Source: Mugil cephalus (Eukaryota; Chordata; Actinopteri; Mugiliformes; Mugilidae). Taken from it: a DNA stretch of 64,000 bases. The translations under genes and the position numbers were made by a program. Position 1 is the first letter of the stretch. Each line of letters opens with the position of its first letter. The notes beneath the pieces were generated by a model, which saw nothing but the letters and a program-made list of their open reading frames with translations, was not told the DNA's origin and made no database searches. Positions 23,830-33,254 of the stretch are shown here, piece after piece. Where the stretch lies: the NCBI RefSeq assembly GCF_022458985.1, contig NC_061781.1, forward strand, positions 3,704,501 through 3,768,500. The letters are read 5' to 3'.

Positions 23830-24699
23830 GTCATGAATTTAGCCCCACGGTTGTTGCTGTGTGCGCCGCTGATCTGGATCTGATGTCTGTCTCCCCTCAT
23901 TATTTTACTGATGAACACTCCACCCCCTTGTTTTCAGCTCTCCACCTCCTCTCCTGCTCTCCTCCTTCCCCGTTCTTCATTTGAACAGAAACATCTGTCC
24001 AAACTGAAAGCAGAATTCATTCTCCATTCATTCTTTTATTTAATGTGTGTGTATGTATGATAGAGTTCTGAAGAACTATAAAATAAATCAAAAGCATATA
24101 CTGCTATTGTATGTAAGGATAGTAAGATCAAATTTACTAATTTCATTGATCCGTAAGATAAATTCAGTCAACAAGTTGATAGTACAGTAGAACCAGCAAT
24201 GACCACAGTCCAGTTGGTTTCTCACAGGAAGGCGTTGTAGAGTCTTATGACCTGAGAGATAAACTAGCTCCTCATAATGTCCATGGAGCAGGACAGACAG
24301 CCTGTCACTGAACGCACTTCTCTGTCTGACTAGGCTGTTGCATCTGCCACCGATGTCAGGGACTCCAGTTCTGCCCCTAGATCACGCCTTCTTCTTCTAA
24401 TTGTTGTGAAATAATTTAATATAGAGAATCTTTAGAGGGCCATGACAATAACATACACGTTAACTGGCGATAAACCAGTCATAACCACTGTGGCGAGCAT
24501 TCCGGCCGTGTTAAGGCTTGACCTACTCCTCCGCGCCTGCAGGTGGCGCCGTGCAGAGCAGACCACTGTGAATAACACTTCCCTCCCGGACTGTCGTTGG
24601 CTCGGCACCACACGTGCATCCGGAGAGCAGCTAGCCAACGTGCGTGGCTTGCGGAGGCTCTGTCTACAAGCTTGTTTTTAATCTTCCAATTTATGCGAA
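23830..24699. promoter_or_regulatory. shared upstream region of the divergent pde9a-like and nifk genes
   Basis: The two start codons are 870 bp apart and point away from each other. The nifk-proximal part, about 24480-24690, is GC-rich with several CG dinucleotides and no TATA box, as expected for a housekeeping nucleolar gene. The middle, about 24200-24400, looks like the decayed tail of an old interspersed repeat. The pde9a-like side is pyrimidine-rich on the plus strand (about 23885-23990). Where either transcript starts cannot be read from the sequence. Confidence 0.5.
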
Positions 24700-27600
24700 A
24701 TGACCGAAAGTAAAGGAGACGCGGCTATCGAGCCGGGCAAGGAGCTGCTGGCTCTGAACCCAGCGCAGGAGTCCGAGTTCAAGAAGAAGGTGCGGGAGGT
24801 GAAAAAGAAGAAGAAATCCGGCAAGGTGGGTCGATGGGAAATTGTGGCCCTGACAGAAACACGTAAAGTTCTTACTCGAGTTGAGCCTTTTCTCCAGGTT
24901 GATTTCCACGTTAAACATTCTTTATTCCTTTTCCGGGGGCATATCTGTTTTTGTGAGGTCGTGTTAAAAATACGCCATGCCCCCTGTTAACGGCCTGACC
25001 ATGTGCTTTTCTTGTTTCTATAGTTCACAGTGGCCGAAAGAAGGTCTTCTTCCAATACTTGACATTTAATTAAAATGGCACACAGAATACTTAACATCAT
25101 CTGTTTTAAATTGGACCAAAGAAAGAGAGAGACGATCGCTCCTACGCACATGGCTGTCTTTGACTGTGTCTAATCTTAAATATCGTTTCCATACAATTAT
25201 GTTACAGTCTAACTAACTAGTGCCCTAGCGGTCCCAGAAATAAAATTTCTTTTGTTTGCACACACAGAAAATTTTAAAATATATTAAATGCGACTATATT
25301 ACAGCATAGAAACACGTTATAGTATGTAATGTGGTTCAAAATAGAAAAACGTATACAGTGAACCCTCGCTATAACACGGTTCACTTTTCACGGTCTCGCT
25401 GCTTCACGGATTTGCATCATGCATTGTGTTCTGCGTTCTGATTGGCTAAACAGTCTCTCCGCGTCTTTTCTACCTGTGTGTCAATAACGTTATGGTTTAA
25501 TATGTACACGTACGTAAAACCGCTTGCCAAAATGAAGTTTGCTAATTCTCTTGCAATTTCAAGTTTCTCTAAAACCCATAATGTCGACAAAACGTTCTGC
25601 ACCGACAAAGGCACTTGCGGTCGGGCCCAAAAGGCAGAGGAAGATGCTAACTATCGCAGAAAAAGTTAAACTTCTGGACATGCTAAAGGAAGGTAGAAGC
25701 TATGCGGCTGTAGGTCGCCATTACGGAATTAATGAATCTTCCGTTCGTTCCATAAAGAAGGAGGAAAATAACATAAGGACGACAGCAGCAATAAGTTTTA
25801 ATAAGGATGCAAAAAGGGTTGCAACTGTCCGCCACAAGACCGTGGTAAGGATGGAGTCTGGTTTAGCTTTGTGGATTAATGACTGCAGAAAAAAAACCAT
25901 CACGCTGGATACGAATGTACGTACAGTACAGTAGTTATTTGTAAAAAAACAAAACAAAACAAAAAAAAACAACAACAACAAACGTTTGTACAGTACTTTT
26001 ATTTGTTAAACAAATGCTTGGGCCTGTAAAAAGGTTTTGTTCCTTGCTTTCAATGTTTTATGGAGTATTTCATTGTATAATAACTGTAAAAAAATAAAGG
26101 TTTCTACTTCACGGATTTCGCCTATCGCGGGTTCTTTTTGGAACGTAACCCCCGCGATAAACGAGGGTTCACTGTGTCACTTTATTAACCCCAAACTGGG
26201 AAAAAAAATGTGCAGTAACAATAAGTTAGAATAAGAAAGTTGTCCTGTGGCTGCCTTTGGTAAATGGCCTTTCTTTTCATATAGCGCCTTTCTACCTATT
26301 GGTACTTGAAACACTTTCCAGTCATAGACACATCACACAAGCACAGAGCAGTGCCACGCTCTGGGAGTTCAGCGTCTCCCCACTGACCCTGTGGTTGGTA
26401 GACGACCTGTTCTAGCTACAGAGCCTTTTGCAGGAGTAGCTCCAATGTGTGTCCAGTCCATGGCAGAGAGGGTGTTCACTGTTGGGCATGTTATCAACAG
26501 CATGTATCTTTTTTTTTTTTTTTTTTTTTATATATAATTATTTTATTCATTTTCTTTCTAACAGAGGACTCATTTAACTCCAGGAGTGGTTTATGTCGGC
26601 CACCTGCCAGTGGGTCTGTTTGAGCCTCAGCTCAGATCGTACTTCGGACAGTTTGGGAACATCCTGAGGCTGCGCTTGTCCAGGAGCAAGAAGGTGAGCG
26701 CGCTGTGACAAACACGCTTGACACATCTGTCGGTGGGATAGTCTGAATCGGCTTTTGCTTCCATGACAATGTAATGCACACTGCAAATAAACCAAGATTA
26801 GAGATTCTGGTTTTCTGTTGTGCAACATATTAGTTATTATTATTATTATTATTATTATTATTGTTATTATTAGACTTGGCTTGGACTGAAAATGTTCTCA
26901 GGTGTATAACTGTGGTCTGAGTTCAGAAAACTGAGCCTAAAGTATTCTGGTGCATTAAGCTTATCACCTGCTCCATTTAGTGGCAGAATGATAAAACCCA
27001 TGTTCCAACAGACACATGGTGGAAAGATACTTGTTTATTTGAATGTGTAGTATAAAAGCGTTTGATGGAGTAAACGATGATTATCTTATATTCACCTCAT
27101 TTTTTTACTTACTTATTCTTGTCATATTCATTTACAGACTGGTGGAAGCAAAGGCTATGCTTTTGTAGAGTTTGACTGCGATGAAGTTGCTAAGATTGTG
27201 GCAGAGACTATGAACAATTACCTCATGGGAGAGAGGCTCATCCAATGTAAGTATTGTTTTTTTTCACCAGCACTATGAAAATAATAATACGATCTGAAAT
27301 ACCAGTCGGGCAAGAAAGATTGTTACTGTTACTCGCTCAGTTTTGTTAGACATTTATTTACTTCCGTTTATGCCTCTTTCCATTTCTCAGGTCACGTTAT
27401 TCCACCAGAGAAGGTGCATGAGAAGATGTTTGTTGGCTCCCACAGGGAATTTAAAAAACCTTCACTTCCTGCCGTGAAACGCTACAACACGAAACACTCG
27501 GCAGAGCAGATTGCCAAGATGACAGAGAAGCTCCTGCGCAAAGAGTCCAAGCTCCGCAAACGGCTGGCAGCACGCGGCATCGACTATGACTTCCCAGGAT

Positions 27601-28411
27601 TTGTAAGTGATTTAAAACTGGTGTAGCAACTTAAATTGTGTAATTATGTGGACTAAAATGTAGTCAGTGGGATAATCGGGAAACTGTAAATACTGTATTT
27701 AGTTTCTGAATATTTGCCTGGGATTTTACTGTTGTTCACATTAGGGTAAGAATATTGGTCATTATCTTCAAAGTTTGAAAGCGTTAAGTGAACTAGAATA
27801 TTAGGGCAAACTCTTCTGATCAGAACACTGGGATCTTTAGGTGTGTAATATACTAGAACCAATCTTCTAGCTGTTGTTTCATTACTCTTTTGGCTTTTCC
27901 AGGCTTCTCAGGTGCCTCCGAAGAAGAAGTCCTCCGATGCCGCGAATGCATCAACGTGTAGTGATGTAAGGCTGCCACTTATTGTGTTTAGCTTTGGCAC
28001 AGACTGAAAATGACCCCAGGTCTGTCCATGGTCTGGAGTCAGATTACTGTGCCTATAGTACTGTGGTGCGTTAAGCTTATCGCGTGTGTCTCTCAGTGGC
28101 TGCGTGATAAAACCCATGTGCCGACATCAGCTTGAGAAAATGATTAAACCTTTAAACACTACAGATCACTAATGAGATCCCATCTTCCACTTCAGGACAC
28201 CACTCCAGTCTGCACACCCTCCGTGCTGGAGAGGAGGAAGTCCATGGTCGCCGGTGACGATGACGCAGATGACGAAATCGTCATCAAGATGCCGGCTGTA
28301 GAGGTGGATGAAGAATGCTCTGGAGAGGAGGAGAGTGAGAGCGATGAGGACGAGGACGAGGAGGCGGGGGACGACTCAGAAAGTGAGGAAGCAAGTGAAG
28401 AGGAGCAGTGA
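24700..28411 (+). CDS. nifk: NIFK, MKI67 FHA-interacting nucleolar phosphoprotein (complete, 284 aa, 6 coding exons)
   Basis: NIFK is a nucleolar RNA-binding protein that binds the FHA domain of Ki-67 in mitosis and takes part in pre-rRNA processing. Coding exons: 24700-24825, 26565-26693, 27138-27246, 27391-27602, 27903-27965, 28196-28411. They join to 855 nt with GT-AG introns throughout. Residues 1-42 are lysine-rich near the end. The RRM runs from about 48 to 125 with RNP2 VVYVGHLP and RNP1 KGYAFVEF (90-97), followed by [17 protein letters not shown]. Residues 130-190 hold the conserved basic block with [14 protein letters not shown]. The Ki-67 binding segment [14 protein letters not shown] starts at Thr216; its two Thr-Pro sites (216, 220) match the phosphorylated sites in human NIFK, and DDEIVIK follows. 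The C-terminus is strongly acidic, unlike the basic human tail. Length is close to human (293 aa). Its introns also hold two snoRNA-like sequences. Confidence 0.96.
25356..26174 (+). mobile_element. Tigger-like (pogo superfamily) transposon, internally deleted
   Basis: The element sits in nifk intron 1. Its ends are CAGTGAACCCTCGCT at left and, in reverse, CAGTGAACCCTCGTT at right, the terminal inverted repeats typical of Tigger elements. TA precedes the left end; the right flank reads TG, so the TA duplication has probably mutated. An ORF at 25542-25934 encodes MSTKRSAP, then [19 protein letters not shown] and [13 protein letters not shown], the first helix-turn-helix of a CENP-B/pogo-type transposase. 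It ends before the second HTH is complete and lacks the whole DDE catalytic domain. At 819 bp it is far shorter than intact Tiggers (about 2.4 kb). Confidence 0.85.
26262..26460. repeat. teleost interspersed repeat (TAAATGGCCTTTCTT...TAGCGCCTTTCTAC type)
   Basis: This part of nifk intron 1 contains AAATGGCCTTTCTTTTCATA, TAGCGCCTTTCTACC and later CCCTGTGGTTGGTAGACGAC. These phrases are common in fish genomes. The copy is diverged and lacks clear ends, so I do not assign a class. Confidence 0.55.
26834..26872. repeat. (TTA)n trinucleotide microsatellite
   Basis: About 12 TTA units with one TTG interruption lie in nifk intron 2. They end immediately before the start of the first snoRNA-like sequence. 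Confidence 0.85.
26873..27013 (+). ncRNA. candidate H/ACA box snoRNA, nifk intron 2
   Basis: The sequence folds as hairpin - H box - hairpin - ACA. In the 5' hairpin GGCT (26878-26881) pairs with AGCC (26934-26937), and the inner stem CTCAG (26897-26901) pairs with CTGAG (26917-26921). The H box AAAGTA at 26939-26944 fits ANANNA. In the 3' hairpin TTATCA (26961-26966) pairs with TGATAA (26989-26994), and CTGC pairs with GCAG inside it. ACA at 27008-27010 sits exactly 3 nt before the proposed end. A diverged copy with the same fold lies in intron 5. H/ACA snoRNAs guide pseudouridylation and commonly lie in introns of ribosome-biogenesis genes such as this host. I do not recognise the family or target. 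Confidence 0.75.
27992..28129 (+). ncRNA. candidate H/ACA box snoRNA, nifk intron 5 (paralogue of the intron 2 copy)
   Basis: The outer stem of the 5' hairpin is a perfect 7-bp helix, GGCACAG (27996-28002) with CTGTGCC (28047-28053). The inner stem is CCAG (28016-28019) with CTGG (28033-28036). The H box is ATAGTA at 28055-28060. The 3' hairpin pairs TTATCGCG (28077-28084) with CGTGATAA (28103-28110, one G-U). ACA at 28124-28126 is followed by 3 nt. It shares ACTGAAAATG at the 5' pocket and GGTGC.TTAAGCTTATC with the intron 2 copy, while stem bases differ in ways that keep pairing. It begins 27 nt after the donor and ends 66 nt before the acceptor of a 230-nt intron, so the RNA takes up most of the intron. 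Confidence 0.78.
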
Positions 28412-28798
28412 AAATCTTGAGTGTCGTATTTTGGACTTCAGAGACTGACTGGCTGTCAGAGTAAAAATACATACATCAGGATCGTGAACTGTGTCCAGTC
28501 TTGATGTATGTGAAATTCACATTACAACCAGAAAGGCGCTCTTATATAAGATACCGCTCTGAGGGTATTATTGTTAGTACCATGGACGGTGCTGACGCAA
28601 CCATCCCAGTGAGCCGGACTGATGGCAGCATTTGCGTCTAGACGGCTTTTAACAAAAGCCTCTCTCCAAGAGGTTGTTTCCTTTGCCATACTAGGCTTTG
28701 AGGGAAAGAAAGATTTGTCAACCTTGTGTTTTGCTTTGTAACAACACTTGTCTAGAAACTTAACTTTAATTTCTACTCTGTAAAGTATGATCTTTAAA

Positions 28799-28867
28799 AA
28801 TAAATGTGAGAATGTATTGTTTAGCTGTTATTCCATTACCCGTTTTGTCACTGTAAACAATAATAAA
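28799..28867 (+). terminator. nifk: candidate polyadenylation signals of nifk
   Basis: AATAAA occurs at 28799-28804 and again at 28862-28867, about 390 and 450 nt after the nifk stop codon, in AT-rich sequence. Either would give a 3' UTR of ordinary length. Which is used cannot be told from sequence. Confidence 0.4.
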
Positions 28868-30060
28868 ATAAATAATAAAAGGCTAAATGCTTTTCACATG
28901 CCAACACAATGTCATGAGATAGCCAGCAGAGCAATCAATGTTATGAGAAGCCTCTTTTCTTTAAACATGAGTCCTTTAAGTTCACATGAAGCTAACATTA
29001 AATTATTTGTCTGTTAAAATATACTGCTCTAAGTTTATATTAATCCCACATTAATGGGTAGTAAAATAAAACCACCATCAGTGTTGGTGCCTTTGGGAAA
29101 AAAAAGTGTTTGCTATTGATTTCACCTATACCTTGATCTATAATAAAAAGACTGTATAGTTTATTGAGCTCTAGTTATTTTAGGGCTAAGAAGGTAGTCA
29201 CACGGTCTTTAACTTGCCACTTATTACCTCTATGATAGATTAATGGAGTTGAAGATATGAAAGGTATTTGTAGTGTCTTATGGCCTGAGGAACAAACGGC
29301 CTCCTTGTCTAAAGAGTACCTTCAACAACACAACTGTCCTACCCGAATGCCCCACAGAATGCCACAGGAGGTCATTGCTGCCTGTGGCCATCAAATTGGT
29401 AATTTGTCCCATTCAGTGTTTCTCTTAGTGCTCTTAACACTTCAGACCCTTTCATATTTTATTTGTAACCATTTTACCTCTGTGATAAAATAAGGTAAGG
29501 TTTTGGTCATATATGTAAAGTAAGCCATCAAATCCCTCACACTTTCAATTTCAATAGACTGCTGTCCAATAAACCCAGTATTTATTCCCCAGTCCACCTA
29601 CCTCAACAGGGACATGTGCACGAACGTATATATGCCACTTGCACAATTGTTTAATTAATGTTACGCTTATTGTTATGCTCTTTTTTGCTTCATTCCATTC
29701 CCTTTTCCCCCATTTTATTATGTATAGATACTATAGTTTTTTTTTCATCTTTATGCTGTTATAGTTTCTATTATTATTGCTGTCGAGCCAAAGAGCTGCC
29801 AAGCTACATGTCATTGTTTTTCACTGGACAATGATGTTAACAAACCTCTTATTCTTATTTGTCACAATGCCAGTTATACACAGTGCATTACACATTGAAG
29901 TGCATTTTTGTACCTGCAGGTACCGGTTTTTATGCATCTTGGATCTTATTTTTTTTTTTATACTTTTTATATATATTGATAGCCGAAAAGCATAATTGCC
30001 TAACTGTTACAATATCAATAAAATACTTTTTTTTCTTGTTTTCCGAAAACATTCAAATAT
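28868..30060. other. nifk-clasp1 intergenic DNA with a decayed LINE-like tail
   Basis: This AT-rich stretch has no gene. The part from about 29250 to 29600 includes CCACAGGAGGTCATTGCTGC followed by CTGTGGCCATCAAATTGG. It resembles the end of a non-LTR retrotransposon coding region, where similar text (Q-E-V-x-x-A-C-G-H-Q-I) precedes an AT-rich 3' tail. The reading is short and broken, so the identification is weak. Confidence 0.35.
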
Positions 30061-30075
30061 GACTTAGGCAATTAT

Positions 30076-30152
30076 GGTATTAGGGCCTAATACCATGCGC
30101 CTTAACATGAAAAATATCTAGGCTAATGATATTTTTCATGTTAAGGCGCATG
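30076..30152. repeat. two adjacent inverted repeats (9-bp and 24-bp perfect arms)
   Basis: The first palindrome, GGTATTAGG-G-CCTAATACC, occupies 30076-30094. The second has perfect 24-nt arms at 30094-30117 and 30129-30152 with an 11-nt loop; the arms begin CATGCGCCTTAACATG. The single-stranded DNA or RNA would form a long uninterrupted hairpin. The pair lies about 110 bp upstream of an NRF1-type motif and the candidate clasp1 first exon. It may be a foldback element or a recent MITE insertion; nothing in it is coding. Confidence 0.85.
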
Positions 30153-30263
30153 TTCCATGTGTCCAGTAGATGTCGCCAGAGGCCAGGTAGAAGATAACAC
30201 ATTTTTCTACGGCCGATTGCCATGCGACGGTTTTCCAAGTGCCAACATCATCCCTGGGTCGAC

Positions 30264-30275
30264 CGCGCATGCGCA
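30264..30275 (+). promoter_or_regulatory. NRF1-type binding motif
   Basis: CGCGCATGCGCA fits the NRF1 consensus YGCGCAYGCGCR at every position. It lies within a short CG-rich island between AT-rich flanks and just upstream of a splice-donor-ended segment that may be the first exon of clasp1. NRF1 sites of this kind are common in CpG-island promoters close to the start site. Confidence 0.6.
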
Positions 30276-30443
30276 TGACGATCCCATTCTTGTCCCGCAG
30301 GGCCAGGCCAGGAAGGCAGCATTCCGGGTGGAGAGAGTAAAGAGAAATAGACAGTAGAGACTTGAGGCCGTAGGACTGTTTATTTACAGCCAAGAATTAC
30401 GGGCTGAGCGTCCGGACGAGCGGCGGCTTGTATGCGGGATATG
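30276..30443 (+). other. clasp1: candidate 5' noncoding first exon of clasp1
   Basis: This GC-rich segment follows the NRF1-type motif and ends in CGGGATATG/GTGAGTAG, a strong splice donor at 30443/30444. No coding frame continues from it. The nearest downstream exon with a good acceptor on this strand is the clasp1 start-codon exon: TTTAACCGTCATTCCTGCTG leads to CAG at 32975-32977. A 2.5-kb intron joining the two is plausible, but I inferred it from position and splice signals only. The 5' border of the segment is not defined. Confidence 0.4.
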
Positions 30444-31224
30444 GTGAGTAGAAACACGGATGATGTAGCGACACCTCCTCGCCACCTTTATCACGTTTTC
30501 TTCTTCTTTGTGGCGAACTGACGTTTCATTGAAAGGTAGGGCTCCGCTAGGGGCTAGCTTCAGCTTTTATTCTCACTAGCCTGCTCAGCCTGGCACGGTG
30601 GAAAGGGTTGACGGCAGTTTTAGAGGTACAAAAAGAAAGAAAGAAAAAAAAAAGGTTCGTTAACATTTATTTCATTTTTTTGCAGCTTTTGTTTCACTGC
30701 CGAGCCGCAGTGCCATATCAGGGATGGTCAGGCTAGGGAGAGATAGCCGGGGGCTCGGCTAATGCTGCACAAAAGCAGAGGTGTGCATGTCACAATAAAA
30801 CACACACACAGACACTAAGCAAATCTGACAAGTGAGCCATGAAGGTTTTTGAAATGAGACTTTAAGAAACATGTATTATAACGTGGCACCAGAGCAGGCT
30901 GCAACAACAACGAATTGTTGTGACAGCTGACAATTATATTTTGTTCTCCTTCATGCACGCATGAGATTTATTTTCACTCACACAGAGAAATCCTGACACT
31001 TAATAGTCAGTGCATACAGTGATTTACACAGTTTGTGTTTTTCTCCCAGCCACTTATTTCTAGTTTCTTTTATATATTTTTCAGAGAGCTGTTATTTAGT
31101 TTTGTATATTTTGTATATTCTTGCAAATTTGATATTGTTAGTGTATATATTCTTGTCCTGTGCATCACTGTGACAAGGAAATTTCCCATATATTGGATAA
31201 GTAAACAATATCTTATGTCTTATT

Positions 31225-31283
31225 TAGATAGATAGATAGATAGATAGATACATACATACATACATACATACATAAATACATAC
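31225..31283. repeat. compound (GATA)n(CATA)n microsatellite
   Basis: Six GATA units run straight into about eight CATA units. The run lies between nifk and the clasp1 coding start, just before LINE-like text (TACTTTATTCATCCCACTGG). Confidence 0.9.
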
Positions 31284-32261
31284 TTTATTCATCCCACTGG
31301 TAAACTTCACAGTTGCAGCAGGATTGTACAGGCACTCGACACCAAACAAAAAAAATAATTTGTTTAGTTTCAGTTGGAATTTCAAGTCTAACCTGGGACA
31401 CAGGCGGAAGGGAAACAAACACATCAGGCACTTTCATTTATTTCTCTGCCTGAAAAGATTGTACTAATAAGGAGATAGTGTTATGTGTTATTGTACCTTG
31501 TGGAGGCCGGTCGGTAGACTAGCAGATCTGACGATCTTCCTTAAGACAGACAGTCAGGCAGGCTTAGTTTTCATCTCCCGGAGCAAAGGCCCCTCAGCTG
31601 ATAGGGGCGCTGTAGACATTCTTTTCTGGGTGATAATCGTGTTAACAAAACACCCAGGGTCATTTGAAGGGAAGGAGACCTCTCGGCATGTTCGGAACAG
31701 AAGCAGACGAGCAGCAGTGACATTTTTATTTCTTCTTTATTTGAAAATGCTGCTACATCTCAACCTGCAGTGCCTGTGTTTTATGAGAAGCGACTGGGAG
31801 TGTGGTTCAACTCCAACCTTTATTTCTGACTTCATTTTGCAGGATTTTCAAGCGTTTGATTACCTAAATATTGTACCCACGCGTGCTTGTTGTTGTCATG
31901 TTCTTGAGCATTGATGGTGCTCTGCTTTAGTGGGAAGTCTTTCCACAAGGTGTTGGACCTCGTCTGCAGATTTTCTTCCAGTCATCTTGGAGAAGTTGCC
32001 TCCAATATTGACTGAGAGGCTTACAATTGGTGATCCAGTTTGCGTAAAGTTGTTGACTCTTCATGAAATTGCCAAAACCAATTCTCTATGGATATGGCTA
32101 TGTCCACAGAGATGTTGTCCATTTGAAACAGGAAGTTGTCTTCCCTTAACTGTGGCCGCAAAGTTGCACATACCGTGGAAGCAGGAAGCAGTCTTTTCAG
32201 TCAAGAGATAAATAACTATTTTTAAGTATTGTTTAGTATATTTTGAAGCTGAAAATGCTAG

Positions 32262-32296
32262 AAAAGAACCAGTGAAGGTCCTTCACTGGTTCTTTT
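32262..32296. repeat. perfect 17-bp inverted repeat, 1-nt spacer
   Basis: AAAAGAACCAGTGAAGG at 32262-32278 is followed by T and then its exact reverse complement at 32280-32296. The spacer is a single base, so it could extrude as a cruciform or be read as a hairpin only with a few open bases. No protein-coding or terminator role is apparent. Confidence 0.85.
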
Positions 32297-32797
32297 AAAT
32301 GGACATGATCCATATTTTTATTGTTTAATAAAGTCAGTGCAAGCTCAAAGTAAGAAATAAATGCAGTGTGTTGACTTTCAGACTGTAGTTATGCAGCTGG
32401 AGGCAAATCATGTATGTATATCACATATAATATATGTAAAGTAAGCAATTGATTTATAAGATATTTCATACTTACTCTAATCTGTCTGTTTGTTTGTTTT
32501 TTTGTTTGTTTTTTAACTCCTCAAGGGCAACTCGGGGCAAATTCTGGGACAAGACATGGAGCACTAAGATAGCCCTCTCCATCCATCTCCATTTGCTGCC
32601 TCGGCTGCAGCTTGCCAAATCCAACCATCTACCCCTGCTGTAGCGGTTTGGCCTGGGCTCCTCCAAGAGAAGGAGAGGGGGCAAAAAACCCAAGTGGGAG
32701 GGAGTAGTAAACTCTCCCCAGCTGCTGTCCAGACACACACATGCTGCATTGCTGCCATTCCCCAAGCCCTGCTCCATCTTTCCCTAGGGCACAGCCA

Positions 32798-32817
32798 CTA
32801 GCTTGCTAGCAAGCTAG
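32798..32817. repeat. 20-bp perfect palindrome
   Basis: CTAGCTTGCTAGCAAGCTAG reads the same on both strands with no spacer. It lies about 260 bp upstream of the clasp1 start codon and about 35 bp before GATAAAAATAC, a TATA-like string. It could be a dimeric protein site or chance; I recognise no factor. Confidence 0.8.
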
Positions 32818-33056
32818 CGATTGGCACGAAATCAAGGCCTGTCCTCAGGGATAAAAATACAAGCTGACTGTGTACACGGGCCTCTTCCTTTTTTCTCCCT
32901 TTTCCCGGGCCAGCTAGCCACATACTTACCAAGTGGGACTCCTTTTGTTTAACCGTCATTCCTGCTGTCCCGAGCAGTGGCCGATTGATAATAGGCCGTC
33001 AGTCATACAGCTGGGCAGACTGAAGAAACCAGAGGTTCTGTTCTTCCGAGGAGAGG

Positions 33057-33254
33057 ATGATGGAGCCGAGCATGGAGAACTGCCTGACCCAGGTTCTGCA
33101 GAAGGACGTGGGCCGGCGGCTGCAGGTGGGGCAGGAGATCATCGATTACATTTTGGACAAAGAGAAGTCTCATGATCTGGAGCAAGATCAGACAGCGCTG
33201 GACAAGATGGTTGATGGCATTGCCAGCTCCTGGGTCAACTCTAGCAACTTCAAG
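33057..33254 (+). CDS. clasp1: CLASP1, first coding exon (residues 1-66)
   Basis: CLASP1 is a microtubule plus-end protein that stabilises and rescues growing microtubules at the cell cortex and kinetochores. The exon opens MMEPSMENCLTQVLQKDVG and continues with RRLQVGQEIIDYILDKEKS, HDLEQDQTALDKMVDG and SSWVNSSNFK, nearly identical in layout to the start of vertebrate CLASP1 (TOG1 domain, first HEAT repeats). Two ATGs stand in tandem at 33057 and 33060; mammalian CLASP1 starts at the equivalent of the second. The exon ends AAG/GTAAAC at 33254 in phase 0. CLASP2 is less likely because the nifk neighbour matches the CLASP1 locus. The following intron is 22.9 kb long. Confidence 0.95.

Noticed and set aside
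31804..31814. GGTTCAACTCC, a tRNA B-box match
   Set aside because: There is no A-box at the right distance upstream and no cloverleaf can be drawn around it.
31483..31914. 143-codon plus-strand ORF between nifk and clasp1
   Set aside because: Its composition is not protein-like, it has no domain, and no splice sites connect it to either neighbour.
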